Assembly: GCF_902499175.1 (NCBI RefSeq)
Contig: NZ_CABVQC010000012.1
Span: forward strand, 62,001 to 126,000
DNA from: Burkholderia aenigmatica
GTDB taxonomy: Bacteria > Pseudomonadota > Gammaproteobacteria > Burkholderiales > Burkholderiaceae
Length of the DNA stretch: 64,000 nucleotides
Direction of reading: 5' to 3'
Below are positions 9,547-18,385 of this stretch, piece after piece. The translations under genes were made by a program, and so were the position numbers. The notes below the pieces were generated by a model, which worked only from the letters and a program-made list of their open reading frames with translations, was not told the origin of the DNA and ran no database searches. Position 1 is the first letter of the stretch; each line of letters starts with the position of its first letter.

Positions 9547-11439
9547 TCAGACGGTCGCCAGCACCAGACGCCCCGGTGACGCGCCGATATGCAGCCCGTC
9601 GGAACGATTCGCGAGATAACGCTGGTTCAACTCGTCCGGCGTCCAGGTGTTGCTGTGGCTGAAGCCCAGCGCAGCCAGCCTCCCGGTCAGCTCGGCGGGT
9701 TCGAAGAAGCTCTTCCACGGTTCGCCACGCTCGGCGAAGCGCACCATCATCTGCTCCACCGCGATACGCACGATCGGCGACAGGCTCGACAGCGGGACCA
9801 CATATTCGAGCAGAACCGCACTGCCTTTGGCGCAGCCGGCGATGAAGCGCAGCGTCTCGACGACCGCGGCCTCGTCGAGATACATCGTCACGCCAAGCCA
9901 GCTGAACAGCGCCGGCGCATCGGCATCGAAACCGGCGCGCGCCAGTCCCTCCGCGAGACCGACGCGCTCGAAGTCGACCGGCACGAACTGCAGCGACGGC
10001 GGCACCGCGATGCCGGCCTCGCGCAAGCGGGCCTGCTTCCACGCCTGCGTCGCCGGCAGGTCGACCTCGAACACGCGCCCCGGCGCATCGGGTCGCCGGT
10101 ATGCGCTGGTATCGAGCCCCGCGCCGAGCACCACGTACTGGCGGGTGCCGCGTTCGATCGCATCGGCCCAGACGTCGTCGGCCAGCCGGCTGCGTACGAC
10201 CACCGTGCTGCGCATGCCCACGGTCATCGGCTGGCGGAACTTGTCGAGGTTGTCGCGCAACGCTTGCGCCTCGGCCGTGCCGAGGACGGTCAGCGCGACC
10301 GGATCGTCGAGCACCAGCGGCCGGTCGAGCACCTGGTGCGCGGCCCGCTGCGTGGCCACCATCAATGCGCTCGGCTTGGGGCCGGCGTTCATCGGTGTCG
10401 TGTCGTGGCCGACGATATGCGCCCGGTTCAGATAGGCCAGCAACGCATCGTCGAGGCCGATGCCCAGTTGCAGATCCGGTTCACGCATCATCGCATCGCG
10501 CACGCGTGCCTCCAGCGCCGCGTCGTCGCCGCAGAAGCTGTCGAGAAACAGCTGCTGCCAGCGCTTGACGACGGCCTGCACCGGTGCGGCGCCGGCGTCG
10601 ACGCCCGCGTCCAGGTGCGCTCTCAGCTCGACCACCAGTGCCGGCCACGCCCGATGCTTCATCGCGGCGAACTGGCGCCGCCGCACTTCGTCGGCCTGAG
10701 CCGGATCGAGGTATTTCGCGAGCAGCGCACAGCGCGCGTGCGTGAACGCTTCGTCGATCCATGCCAGCATCTCCGCCGTGATGCCGACGATTTGCGGGGC
10801 GCGCGGCTCGTCGAGCTGCATCGTCATCAGCTTGGCCGCGAGCGTCGGGTCGTTGCGGGTCATCCGGACCACGAGCCGGATCCAGCGCCACGCCAGTGCA
10901 TGGGCGGCCTCGCTGTCGGCCGGCAGCGCCTGCTGCCGGGCAATGCGGACTTCGTCGATCAGTTCGAGCCAGGATGGATCCGTCGGCGCGATCGTATCCG
11001 GCCCGGTTGCCAGCAGCGCATCGAGTTCGTCGTCATCAAGGTGTTTTTGGATCATGTTCATCAACTCCAGAGCGTTCAGCCAGTCGGTCGCCGTGGTCTC
11101 GTCGCCGGCGGCGATCATGTCCACGATGTATCGCAGGTGACGACTGAGGCGCTGCGCACGCGATGCCTGCACGTCGAGTTCCGCAATCTGGCGCCGCAGA
11201 AGCTGGAGCGGCGAACCTGCGAGTTGACCATCGAGGCTGGCCTTGATGTCCGGCAGCGAATACCCGAACCGCTTCAGCGCCTCGATCCGATGCAGCCGGA
11301 CGAGGTCGTCCCGCCCATACAGGCGCGCGCCGCCGTCCGTGCGCTGCGACGGTGACAGCAGCCCGATTGCATCGTAGTGATGCAGGGCCCGGACGCTCAG
11401 TCCCGCCTGCTTCGCCAGATCGCCGATTTTGAGTCGCAT
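9547..11439 (-). CDS. MerR regulator fused to a SAM-dependent methyltransferase
   Basis: This 630-residue fusion starts with a MerR HTH (about 1-70; MRLKIGDLAKQAGLSVRALH) and the coiled-coil dimerisation helix (about 75-110). A helical region at about 140-250 resembles TipA-type ligand-sensing (TipAS) domains. The C-terminal 280 residues are a class I methyltransferase of the LCM/TIGR00027 group (VVLGAGLDTSAYR is the SAM motif, followed by FEVDLPATQAWK). The ATG at 11439 is chosen because the upstream ATG at 11466 overlaps the predicted -10 box. The promoter is a MerR-type one, so the protein probably controls itself. It could bind a small molecule, switch the promoter, and modify the same molecule. 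That coupling is inference. Confidence 0.85.
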   Translation of the reverse strand: MRLKIGDLAKQAGLSVRALHHYDAIGLLSPSQRTDGGARLYGRDDLVRLHRIEALKRFGYSLPDIKASLDGQLAGSPLQLLRRQIAELDVQASRAQRLSRHLRYIVDMIAAGDETTATDWLNALELMNMIQKHLDDDELDALLATGPDTIAPTDPSWLELIDEVRIARQQALPADSEAAHALAWRWIRLVVRMTRNDPTLAAKLMTMQLDEPRAPQIVGITAEMLAWIDEAFTHARCALLAKYLDPAQADEVRRRQFAAMKHRAWPALVVELRAHLDAGVDAGAAPVQAVVKRWQQLFLDSFCGDDAALEARVRDAMMREPDLQLGIGLDDALLAYLNRAHIVGHDTTPMNAGPKPSALMVATQRAAHQVLDRPLVLDDPVALTVLGTAEAQALRDNLDKFRQPMTVGMRSTVVVRSRLADDVWADAIERGTRQYVVLGAGLDTSAYRRPDAPGRVFEVDLPATQAWKQARLREAGIAVPPSLQFVPVDFERVGLAEGLARAGFDADAPALFSWLGVTMYLDEAAVVETLRFIAGCAKGSAVLLEYVVPLSSLSPIVRIAVEQMMVRFAERGEPWKSFFEPAELTGRLAALGFSHSNTWTPDELNQRYLANRSDGLHIGASPGRLVLATV

Positions 11440-11461
11440 TTTTTCCCAGTCGTCGGGGTCG

Positions 11462-11492
11462 ACCATAAAAGCTGACGTAGCGTCAGGTGCAA
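11462..11492 (-). promoter_or_regulatory. MerR-type promoter with 19-base spacer and internal dyad
   Basis: On the minus strand -35 TTGCAC (11487-11492) and -10 TATGGT (11462-11467) are separated by exactly 19 bases. The spacer contains the perfect inverted repeat CTGACG-CTA-CGTCAG (11472-11486). An over-long spacer holding the operator is the hallmark of promoters that MerR proteins untwist. It lies 23 bases upstream of the MerR-methyltransferase start. Confidence 0.75.
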
Positions 11493-11685
11493 GTGAAATC
11501 GAAGGAATTGTGTGTGCGGCTGGAAGACGTCGGGGTCATCTTCCGGGTCTTCACGCAAACCTGCTGCGGATGTTTGCGGCGGCGTTCCCGGATTCTTGTC
11601 GACGAAGCCCGATCATGCCGAACGCCGGAGCGGGAAGAGATATGCTTCAATCGTCTGTCTTTCGCCATGATTCAAGGGGGTTCCG

Positions 11686-12027
11686 TTGAGGCGACGCTAC
11701 GAAGCAGCATTCATTCTCCCGCTACCGAATGAAAAGCGGCTAACCGACGATGGCTGGGAGTTCACTGCCGATACCCGTCTGCCCGAGGCCACCCGAATCT
11801 TCCTCGCGACGGCGCTCGGGATGCAGCCACTCGAACAGTTCGCCGGCGAACAACACTACGTGAGTCCGGAAGTGGACGCATCCACGCTTGAGGACGACAG
11901 CGGCGCGATCGAGTTGGTGCATATCAAGCTGTACGACATGCGAGCCGAACACCTTTTGAAGATGTTTGACGCCAGTTCGCTTGCGGCGACCACGGAGCTG
12001 TTTTTCCCGCCATCGTGGAAGAAATAG
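11686..12027 (+). CDS. Small protein of unknown function, TTG start
   Basis: This 113-residue acidic protein begins with TTG, supported by AAGGGGG (11674-11680) five bases upstream. No ATG gives a frame with comparable support. I do not recognise the family. It has no signal peptide or membrane segment. Its codon use is typical of a real Burkholderia gene, though with lower GC than its neighbours. It is convergent with the next gene and transcribed away from the MerR-methyltransferase gene. Confidence 0.6.
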   Translation: MRRRYEAAFILPLPNEKRLTDDGWEFTADTRLPEATRIFLATALGMQPLEQFAGEQHYVSPEVDASTLEDDSGAIELVHIKLYDMRAEHLLKMFDASSLAATTELFFPPSWKK

Positions 12028-12209
12028 ACCATTCATCCAGCCGCTACGCCCACGGACAGCCTGAAACCGTACGCTGGAACCCACGCGAATACGGCTATGA
12101 CCCAGGCGCCTGCACCTCGCCGCCCGCTGCCTGACATGGCCGCGCCCACGCCGGAACGCTGCGCTGTTTGCGCAGGGTACTGAAGATTGCGATACCCGCA
12201 TGACGCCCC

Positions 12210-12887
12210 CTACACGGTCACGATGTGCCAGTGACCTTCGAGCATATCGAGCGAAGGGGGTATCTCGTGTTTCGGTCCCGGTTTGAACGGCGCCCCGAAT
12301 GTATCGCAGTCGGTCAACGATCTTGGAAATTCGCCGATCTCACGGCCGGCCCACGAACGTCGTGTCCCGGCGAGAAGAACCGACGGGATTGCAGCGCTCA
12401 ATGCAGAGAAAGCGAGGTTCAACGCTGGCTCGGCCTCCGGGTGGTCGCAGGCCATTGCGGCAAGAATCGTGTAGGAGAACTGGCTACGGCTTCGATCATG
12501 ACCGTCACCCGTGGCATTGCGTACTGCAAGAAAGCCATCCGGCGGGCAATCGTTGCACTTGCCCGGGCCAGGCGACCAAGCCGAAAAGCAGACGAAGTCC
12601 CAATGCGGCGAATCCTGGTCGCTATCGGGTGACAAGTGGGTCCATTTTCGGTGCGATTTTTCATTCCACCCGATCGGGCCGAACCGCACGACAGTCTGGT
12701 TAGGTGAACCCTGCCGACGCCGATCGAGCTGGGTCATCCGCAACGATGTCCGGCCCCGTGCCGACGACAGCAGTGGCGTCAAAGCGGGAACCAGTTGCTG
12801 CCATACGGAATGGTTCCACCCGCACGGCGCCTCCGGCGTCGCCAGAAGCAGACGGACATCGTATTGACGCGTGTCGTATGTACTCAT
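12210..12887 (-). CDS. Hypothetical protein
   Basis: This 225-residue protein is not recognised. The ATG at 12887 gives MSTYDTRQYDVRLLLATPEA. A longer frame would overlap the upstream VOC gene. It is Ser/Pro/Trp-rich with a CNDCPPDGF stretch, has no signal peptide or transmembrane segment, and has a lower GC content than flanking genes. It sits 34 bases after the VOC gene on the same strand and may be cotranscribed. It may be an acquired accessory gene. Confidence 0.55.
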   Translation of the reverse strand: MSTYDTRQYDVRLLLATPEAPCGWNHSVWQQLVPALTPLLSSARGRTSLRMTQLDRRRQGSPNQTVVRFGPIGWNEKSHRKWTHLSPDSDQDSPHWDFVCFSAWSPGPGKCNDCPPDGFLAVRNATGDGHDRSRSQFSYTILAAMACDHPEAEPALNLAFSALSAAIPSVLLAGTRRSWAGREIGEFPRSLTDCDTFGAPFKPGPKHEIPPSLDMLEGHWHIVTV

Positions 12888-12921
12888 TGCGTGTTTGCCA
12901 ATGGGAGGAATGCCCGGCCAA

Positions 12922-13296
12922 TCACCCCTCGGCCCGATGGCAAACCACCTCGATATTGTGTCCGTCCGGCCCAATGACAAACGCCGCGTAGTAATTCGCG
13001 TGATAACGCGGCCGCAGCCCCGGCGCGCCATTGTCCTTCCCGCCTGACTCCAGCGCCGCGCGATAGAACGCGTCGACTTGCTGCCGATGCTCGGCCACGA
13101 ACGCGATGTGAAGATGCGCCGGTTTCTCCGTCGTCTGGAACAGACACAACGAGGGCTGGCCCGGCGGAGAAATCTCGATGCCGTACGAAGGCTCGCCCTC
13201 CCCCTGCACCACTACGCCAAGCGGTTCAAGCGCGTTCAGGAAAAACGCCTTGCTGGCTGCAAAGTCGCTCACACCGAATTTGACATGGTCAAACAT
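12922..13296 (-). CDS. VOC (glyoxalase/bleomycin resistance) family protein
   Basis: This 124-residue protein has the beta-alpha-beta-beta-beta vicinal oxygen chelate fold. It starts FDHVKFGVSDFAASKAFF and ends FVIGPDGHNIEVVCH, with metal-ligand candidates His4 and the Glu of NIEVV. The start at 13296 has a strong GAGGGGGA ribosome-binding site. Members bind metals and act as small-molecule dioxygenases, isomerases or drug-binding proteins. The substrate cannot be read here. Confidence 0.85.
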   Translation of the reverse strand: MFDHVKFGVSDFAASKAFFLNALEPLGVVVQGEGEPSYGIEISPPGQPSLCLFQTTEKPAHLHIAFVAEHRQQVDAFYRAALESGGKDNGAPGLRPRYHANYYAAFVIGPDGHNIEVVCHRAEG

Positions 13297-13399
13297 GACT
13301 CCCCCTCGGATAGATGGGTCTGCCGGCACCCGGATGGAATGTGGAAATCACCGCGATGTTGCCACACGTAGCCGTCGCCGGCACCCCCGCTCGCGACCG

Positions 13400-13490
13400 A
13401 AAAAAAAAGCCCGACACAGTCGGGCCAACGAGCGAGATACAAGGAGACATCCCGCTCATCCCTCATCGAGCGGTCACTGCGCGCTACCTG
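13400..13490 (-). ncRNA. Structured RNA element, copy 1 (hairpin, anti-SD linker, terminator)
   Basis: Read on the minus strand, the element has GTAGCGCG, then a stem CCGCTC/GAGCGG (13452-13457 with 13468-13473). The unpaired linker TCTCCTTGTATCTC (13434-13447) follows. Next is the terminator stem GCCCGAC/GTCGGGC with a three-base loop (13409-13425) and nine T (13400-13408). The linker is complementary to Shine-Dalgarno sequences. A second copy with the same order and a compensated 5' stem lies at 22002-22090. It lies about 95 bases after the stop of the small secreted protein gene, so it is either that gene's 3'UTR or an independent small RNA. Confidence 0.6.
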
Positions 13491-13587
13491 ACATCATCAT
13501 GATCCTGGCAATAGCCGACGATCGCGCACGGCGTTGCGACCGATCGTCGATCGACAGGCTTGCCTGGAAGGATTCGGAAAGAAACGA

Positions 13588-13974
13588 CTACTGCGAAACC
13601 GGAGCGCCGGATGCTCCGTCCGCCGGCATCGTCGGCAACGGAACCGCAGCACTATTCGCCCCGCTGCCCGTTGCGCCGGCCGAATTCGTGGTGCCCGTCT
13701 GTCCGCGGCGGCCGCGGTGTGCGCCACGCACGACCGGGGGCGCGCTCGCGGCAACCGGCTGGATCGGCGGATGCGCGATGTACTGGAAGTTTTCATTGAT
13801 CGCGCTATTGCCCGTATCGTACGACCGGTGCACGAATACGCTGCTGGTCACGGACTCGCTGGCTTGCGCGAACGCCGGCGGCATGGCGGACATCATCGCG
13901 GCGGCGGCCGCCGCGCTCAACGCGGCGATCCGCACGAGCAAACCGGCATCGCGGACTGTCGGGCGTACTGTCAC
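13588..13974 (-). CDS. Small secreted low-complexity protein
   Basis: This 128-residue protein starts with GTG at 13974, selected because GGAGGA lies eight bases upstream and because it places a clean signal peptide at the N-terminus (LLVRIAALSAAAAAAMMSAMPPAFA|QAS). The mature part is Ala/Gly/Pro/Thr-rich, with a short conserved-looking segment SVFVHRSYDTGNSAINENFQ. No function is recognised. The leader contains a terminator-like hairpin 60 bases upstream, and the 3' region ends in the structured RNA element. Confidence 0.6.
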   Translation of the reverse strand: MTVRPTVRDAGLLVRIAALSAAAAAAMMSAMPPAFAQASESVTSSVFVHRSYDTGNSAINENFQYIAHPPIQPVAASAPPVVRGAHRGRRGQTGTTNSAGATGSGANSAAVPLPTMPADGASGAPVSQ

Positions 13975-14036
13975 GCTACGTTTCCTCCAATGTGCATCCT
14001 GTCGGCGATCGTCCGGCCGCCCGCGGCGCCCGCCCG

Positions 14037-14070
14037 AAAAAATTGGCCCGCACGTGAATGCGCGGGCCAA
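14037..14070 (-). terminator. Intrinsic terminator or attenuator upstream of the small secreted protein gene
   Basis: On the minus strand, TTGGCCCGC (14062-14070) pairs with GCGGGCCAA (14043-14051) and is followed by six T (14037-14042). No gene ends just upstream: the hydrolase gene ends at 14407 and 330 bases without a gene precede this hairpin. It therefore either ends a small RNA transcribed from about 14130-14200 or attenuates the leader of the gene starting at 13974. Confidence 0.6.
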
Positions 14071-14406
14071 GCCGAGAACACAACAACACCTTGGGGGGTA
14101 TCAAGGCGAGACCAGTCTAGCCCGAGTCGCCCGAAAGAAAATTTCAGGCCAAATTACAGCTATTACTCCATATAACGAAGCATCGGCTGCCGTCGCATGC
14201 GTCCAGGTGGTGACACATCGCCCGTGAGCCCGCGTGCCCGTGTCACGACGGCACGGCGTGCCGTTCGCGTGCGTCGCTCCGGGCTGGCAGATTGGCGCCA
14301 TCGCGCTTCAAGCTTCCACGTGCCCGGCAAACGCACGCACCGTCAAAACCGGCAGCGGCGGCAGTCATACAAGCTATGGACACCGCCAACACAGCAACGT
14401 GCCAGA

Positions 14407-15321
14407 TCAACGCGTGCCGGACAAATGCAGCGTGAACCACTCCACCGCCGCCTGGCTGGTTGCGCCGAAATGCTCGATATACGGCGTGAAATGCCCGCCC
14501 TTGATCTGGAGCAAGCGCTTCGGCTCCAGCGCGTTTCCCCACGCCTTGAGGCACAGGTCGGTGGGCGTCAGCAGATCCTGGTCGGCCACGATCATCAGCA
14601 ACGGGGTGGGCGAGATGCGATCGACAAACTGGCCCGGTTCATTCTCGCGCGACATCTCGGCGCTGCGCAGCGTCACTTCGTTTTTCCAGTTCGGTGCAAA
14701 CTGCGCCGCCGACTCGGTGAAGAACCGGTACGCATCCGCGCCGGCCATCGCACAGGCCGTCGCGGGATCGGCACTCACTGCCGGCAACATCGCCGGCGCG
14801 CCGCCCGCGAATCGCTGCGCGCGATCTTCGTCGAAGCGAGCCAGCAGCGCCGGCACCAGATCGGAACGCGTGCGGCGCAACGCCGACTGATACCCGCTGA
14901 CCGTCGGCACCTGCGCAACCACGCATTTGACGCGCCGGTCGATTGCCGCGACTTCGAGCACGTGGCCACCGCTGTAACTGGTGCCCCAGATGCCGATGCG
15001 TGCGGCGTCGACCTCGGGGCGGGTCAGCAGATAGCTGATCGCATCGCGATAGCCGCGCTTCTGTTGCACGGGGTCGATCTCCTGACGCGGGTACCCGTCG
15101 CTCGCACCGAAATTCCGGTGATCGTAGAGCAGCACGCCAAAACCGCTGGCGGCAAACACCTCGGCGTAGCGGTCCAGATATTGCTCCTTCACGCCGGAGA
15201 AACCGTGCGCCATCACGATCGCCGGATACGTCGGCGTATCGGCGCGGCGCTGCGCCGGCTCGTAGTACCAGCCTCGCAGCGTGGCGGCTTCAGACAGGAA
15301 TTCGATGTCGTGTCGCGTCAT
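14407..15321 (-). CDS. Alpha/beta hydrolase
   Basis: This 304-residue cytoplasmic hydrolase has the nucleophile elbow GTSYSGG (about residues 133-139), an AHGFSGVKEQ oxyanion strand near residue 38, DHRNFGASDG near 67, the acid in MIVADQDLLTP near 247, and the late His in KGGHFTPY. The pattern matches the X-Pro dipeptidyl-peptidase/YcjY-like group of polyketide and ester hydrolases. The start has GAGGT upstream. It lies 87 bases after an AraC regulator on the same strand, which probably controls it. Substrate unknown. Confidence 0.88.
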   Translation of the reverse strand: MTRHDIEFLSEAATLRGWYYEPAQRRADTPTYPAIVMAHGFSGVKEQYLDRYAEVFAASGFGVLLYDHRNFGASDGYPRQEIDPVQQKRGYRDAISYLLTRPEVDAARIGIWGTSYSGGHVLEVAAIDRRVKCVVAQVPTVSGYQSALRRTRSDLVPALLARFDEDRAQRFAGGAPAMLPAVSADPATACAMAGADAYRFFTESAAQFAPNWKNEVTLRSAEMSRENEPGQFVDRISPTPLLMIVADQDLLTPTDLCLKAWGNALEPKRLLQIKGGHFTPYIEHFGATSQAAVEWFTLHLSGTR

Positions 15322-15408
15322 GTCGGCTTACCTCATTCGGTCAGTGTTATCGATGACCGACACGATAAGCGTGCACGCCGCGCCCCGCGTTTGCAGGAAA
15401 GACGATTG

Positions 15409-16275
15409 CTACGCGGAATCGGACAGTTTCGCGTACGCGCTGGGCGTCATGCCGACAAACCGGCGAAACACGGTCGAGAAGGCGCTCGTGGTTTCGTAGC
15501 CGAGTTCGGCCGCGACGGCGATCACCGCGCATCCGGACGCCAGCAGCGGGCGCGCGGCCGAAATCCGGGCTTGCTGGCGCCACTGGCTGAACGACAGCCC
15601 GGTTTCGGCGGTGAACAGCCGGGCCAGTGTCCGGCTCGACGCACCGACTTCATCGGCCCATTCCGTCAGCGTTCGCTGATCGGCCGGATGCTCGAGCAGC
15701 GCGTCGCAGACTCGGGCAAGACGCCGGTCCTGGCCTGACGGCAGCGGCAAGGGCTGCTCCGGAGACCACTCGATTTCGGCCAGCATGAGCTGGATGACGA
15801 GATCGTCGCGGCCGTCGGGATCGACCTCGATCGGGAACGACGACGCGCGCACGATCAATTCACGCAGCAGCGGCGAAACGTTGACCAGGCTCGGCTGATC
15901 CGGGGTTGCCGACCGGTACGCTTGCAGGTCGACGTAGACCGTGCGCATTTCGAGTGGCCCGTGCGCGTGCATCGCGTGCGGCAGGTCCGGCGGAATCCAG
16001 AGTGCGCGATGAGGCGGGATCATCCAGAGCGACTGGCTGGCGATGACTTCAGCGATGCCCGTCGTGGTGTAGACAAGTTGCGCGCGCGGGTGCCGATGCT
16101 CGGCGACAACGAAGCCGTCGGGGAATGCTTTCGGCATGACGGCGGCGATCCCCGGCGCATGCTGGTAGTCGCGCGGGTCGGTGCTCTTCGTGACGGATGC
16201 GATACCGGCCCGCTTCGGCGCTGCCGCCGCGTCGTGCTCGATCGCTTTACCGTGGCCGCGCCCTTCGACCTTCAT
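15409..16275 (-). CDS. AraC-family transcriptional regulator
   Basis: This 288-residue regulator has an N-terminal cupin ligand-binding domain (HRHPRAQLVYTTTG near 60; WMIPPHRALWIPPDLPH near 85) and two C-terminal AraC HTH motifs (SSRTLARLFTAETGLSFSQW and ELGYETTSAFSTVFRRFVG). The ATG at 16275 has GAGAGGA seven bases upstream; longer frames extend into the divergent region. It resembles the AraC protein at 58700-59518 in layout. The hydrolase gene follows on the same strand. Confidence 0.9.
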   Translation of the reverse strand: MKVEGRGHGKAIEHDAAAAPKRAGIASVTKSTDPRDYQHAPGIAAVMPKAFPDGFVVAEHRHPRAQLVYTTTGIAEVIASQSLWMIPPHRALWIPPDLPHAMHAHGPLEMRTVYVDLQAYRSATPDQPSLVNVSPLLRELIVRASSFPIEVDPDGRDDLVIQLMLAEIEWSPEQPLPLPSGQDRRLARVCDALLEHPADQRTLTEWADEVGASSRTLARLFTAETGLSFSQWRQQARISAARPLLASGCAVIAVAAELGYETTSAFSTVFRRFVGMTPSAYAKLSDSA

Positions 16276-16543
16276 CGCTCGTCCTCTCGTTTGTGCGGGA
16301 TCGCCAGGTCGTGCGATCCGGGCGAATCGGACAGATGATACGGGAATGTCGGATCCCGGGAATCCTGGCGGGAAGCCGTGAATCGGTAACGAGATCTCAC
16401 CGCCGATTCGCTGTACCGGAGACTCGATACGCCGCATTGAACTTCCGATCGCGCCAGTTCCAGCGCAGTCTGCGCGATCTTGGAAGTTCGATTCCGTGCT
16501 GCTATCGTTGTGCCCCTTTTGAAGCTTTCGGAGCGGCCGATAC

Positions 16544-17002
16544 ATGCCCTTGATCTTGCGTCGAGCGATTGCGGATGATGCCGCAGAGGTGGCTGAAGTC
16601 TATCTACGGTCGCGCAACACGCTGGCATCCTATGCGCCGCTCGCGCACGCCGAAGCCGCTGTCCACGATTGGGTGGCCAACATACTTGTGCCGTCGGGCA
16701 ACGTTACCGTTGCCGTGAACGATAACCGCGTAGTCGGCATGGCCGCGCACGTCGTTACCGATGGCGTGGCATGGCTTGACCAGTTGTATGTGTGCCCCGA
16801 ATTCAAGCGACGAGGGATTGGGTCTTCCCTCCTGGAATCGGTGAAGTCGCAGACGGTTGGCATGCTCCAGCTCTATACGTTCCAGATGAATCGCGATGCT
16901 GCTGCGTTTTATGAGCGGCATGGGTTCGTTGCGATTGCATACAGCGACGGAAGCAGGAACGAGGAAGGTTGTCCCGATGTTTTGTATTGCCTGACGCGGT
17001 AG
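16544..17002 (+). CDS. GNAT-family N-acetyltransferase
   Basis: This 152-residue acetyl-CoA-dependent acetyltransferase contains the core motif A segment LYVCPEFKRRGIGSSLL, whose RRGIG is the acetyl-CoA phosphate loop. It also has motif B, RDAAAFYERHGFVAI. The full GNAT length is present and GGAGCGG precedes the ATG. The substrate (protein, antibiotic or small amine) is unknown. It is divergent from the AraC gene. Confidence 0.88.
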   Translation: MPLILRRAIADDAAEVAEVYLRSRNTLASYAPLAHAEAAVHDWVANILVPSGNVTVAVNDNRVVGMAAHVVTDGVAWLDQLYVCPEFKRRGIGSSLLESVKSQTVGMLQLYTFQMNRDAAAFYERHGFVAIAYSDGSRNEEGCPDVLYCLTR

Positions 17003-17143
17003 CGGCTGCCCGCCTGGCACGCAGCACCTGTCCGTCATCGGCGATGATTGAAGGACTTGATCTCCGGAACCGTTCCATGTCGTTACGTGCGGTCGCGGCA
17101 CATATAATTGCCTCCCGGCAAACCACTACGGAAACGGGTACGC

Positions 17144-17509
17144 ATGAGCATTCGAGGGAAAGACCGCCAGATCGATAACATCGAATTCAGTGTCAGCGAC
17201 ATTGCACGAAGCAAGGCCTTCTATGGCAGCGTTTTCGGCTGGACCTTCACTGATTACGGCCCAACCTACACCGAGTTTCAAGACGGCCGGATCACGGGTG
17301 GGTTGACAACCGGTGGGCCCGTCCGGCCGGGCGGCCCGCTCGTCATCCTCTACGCTGACGATCTGGTCGAAACCCAACGAAGGATCGAGGCGGCGGGGGC
17401 CATCATCAGCCGCCAGACTTTCTCGTTCCCCGGCGGCCGGCGTTTCCACTTTCTTGATCACGACGGCTATGAACTGGCCGTATGGTCAGCGGACGAATCG
17501 GGCAAGTAG
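17144..17509 (+). CDS. VOC family protein
   Basis: This 121-residue protein has one glyoxalase/dioxygenase-superfamily domain: IDNIEFSVSDIARSKAFYGSV at the N-terminus and RFHFLDHDGYELAVWS at the C-terminus. The internal ITGGLTTGGPV resembles the CFP-30-like subgroup described as lactoylglutathione-lyase-like or PhnB-like proteins. The start at 17144 has GGAAACGGG upstream. No partner is evident; the adjacent genes are a GNAT and an unknown. Confidence 0.85.
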   Translation: MSIRGKDRQIDNIEFSVSDIARSKAFYGSVFGWTFTDYGPTYTEFQDGRITGGLTTGGPVRPGGPLVILYADDLVETQRRIEAAGAIISRQTFSFPGGRRFHFLDHDGYELAVWSADESGK

Positions 17510-17761
17510 CCAGACAAGAACCCGTAAGCGGTGAGAGCCGCCGCCCCAAAGACACCCACGACCGGGCGCCTTGAAGCTCAAGACGTCCGGAATGATTCGG
17601 AAACGGGTGCTCACGGGAATGGCCGTCAGCAGACTCGACCTCGCAAGACATCGACGCGCGTCTTCGACACCGCCAGATCGCGAACGAAACGTCTTTCGAC
17701 ATAGCATTCAGAATCGCTTCCTGCTGCGATCCACAGCAGCGTGCGAACAGCCAGGAACCCA

Positions 17762-18187
17762 ATGCATACCGTCAAGATCGCCAGGAACCGCCCGGATTTC
17801 AGATGCTTTATCGACCTGCTGTACGGGCACCCACGGAATGTGGATACGGATGGCGACGCCTATCCGGTCAACAGCAGGCTTTGGACGCGCCTGTACCTCC
17901 GCGACAGGAAAAGCGACGCCCCGAGCGTCGAGATCGATCCGACCGACACCGATCCAGCCATCTTCGCGGTCACATCGGACGCGCCAGAACTGGAGGAGTT
18001 GACCGCGCTCTATCTGTATCTCACCAGCGGCGACTCGATCCGTGCCTCGGAAAACCTGTTGGCGGCGTCGGACATCGAACGGCTCAGGGAAAAACATGCT
18101 GAAGCACTTCAGCGGGCCGATCGATCCGTCTGGCACCAGTCTTCGGATGAAGACCCTTACCCGAATCAGCGCCTGGCGGCCGGTTGA
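17762..18187 (+). CDS. Hypothetical protein
   Basis: This 141-residue acidic protein is not recognised. The ATG at 17762 follows AGGAACCCA. It has no signal peptide or membrane segment. The middle is rich in Asp and Thr (EIDPTDTDPAIFAVTSDAPELEEL), and the C-terminal half is helical. It lies between a VOC gene and a CxxC-motif protein in an accessory-looking stretch. Confidence 0.6.
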   Translation: MHTVKIARNRPDFRCFIDLLYGHPRNVDTDGDAYPVNSRLWTRLYLRDRKSDAPSVEIDPTDTDPAIFAVTSDAPELEELTALYLYLTSGDSIRASENLLAASDIERLREKHAEALQRADRSVWHQSSDEDPYPNQRLAAG

Positions 18188-18385
18188 ACGTTGCCGACGT
18201 CGTGACGAAACGCGCCGGCCGTGTCATCGTTCGATCGTCCTCCCCGTCAATGAAGCCTTCATCGGTACTGTGGAGACCGGCGACAGGGTCCAATCCGGGT
18301 CATTCGACAGGCACGTTCGGATCGCCGACAATCGAGTGACTGAGCCAGTGAACCCCGACCATCCGATCAGATACCCCGATTCGCC

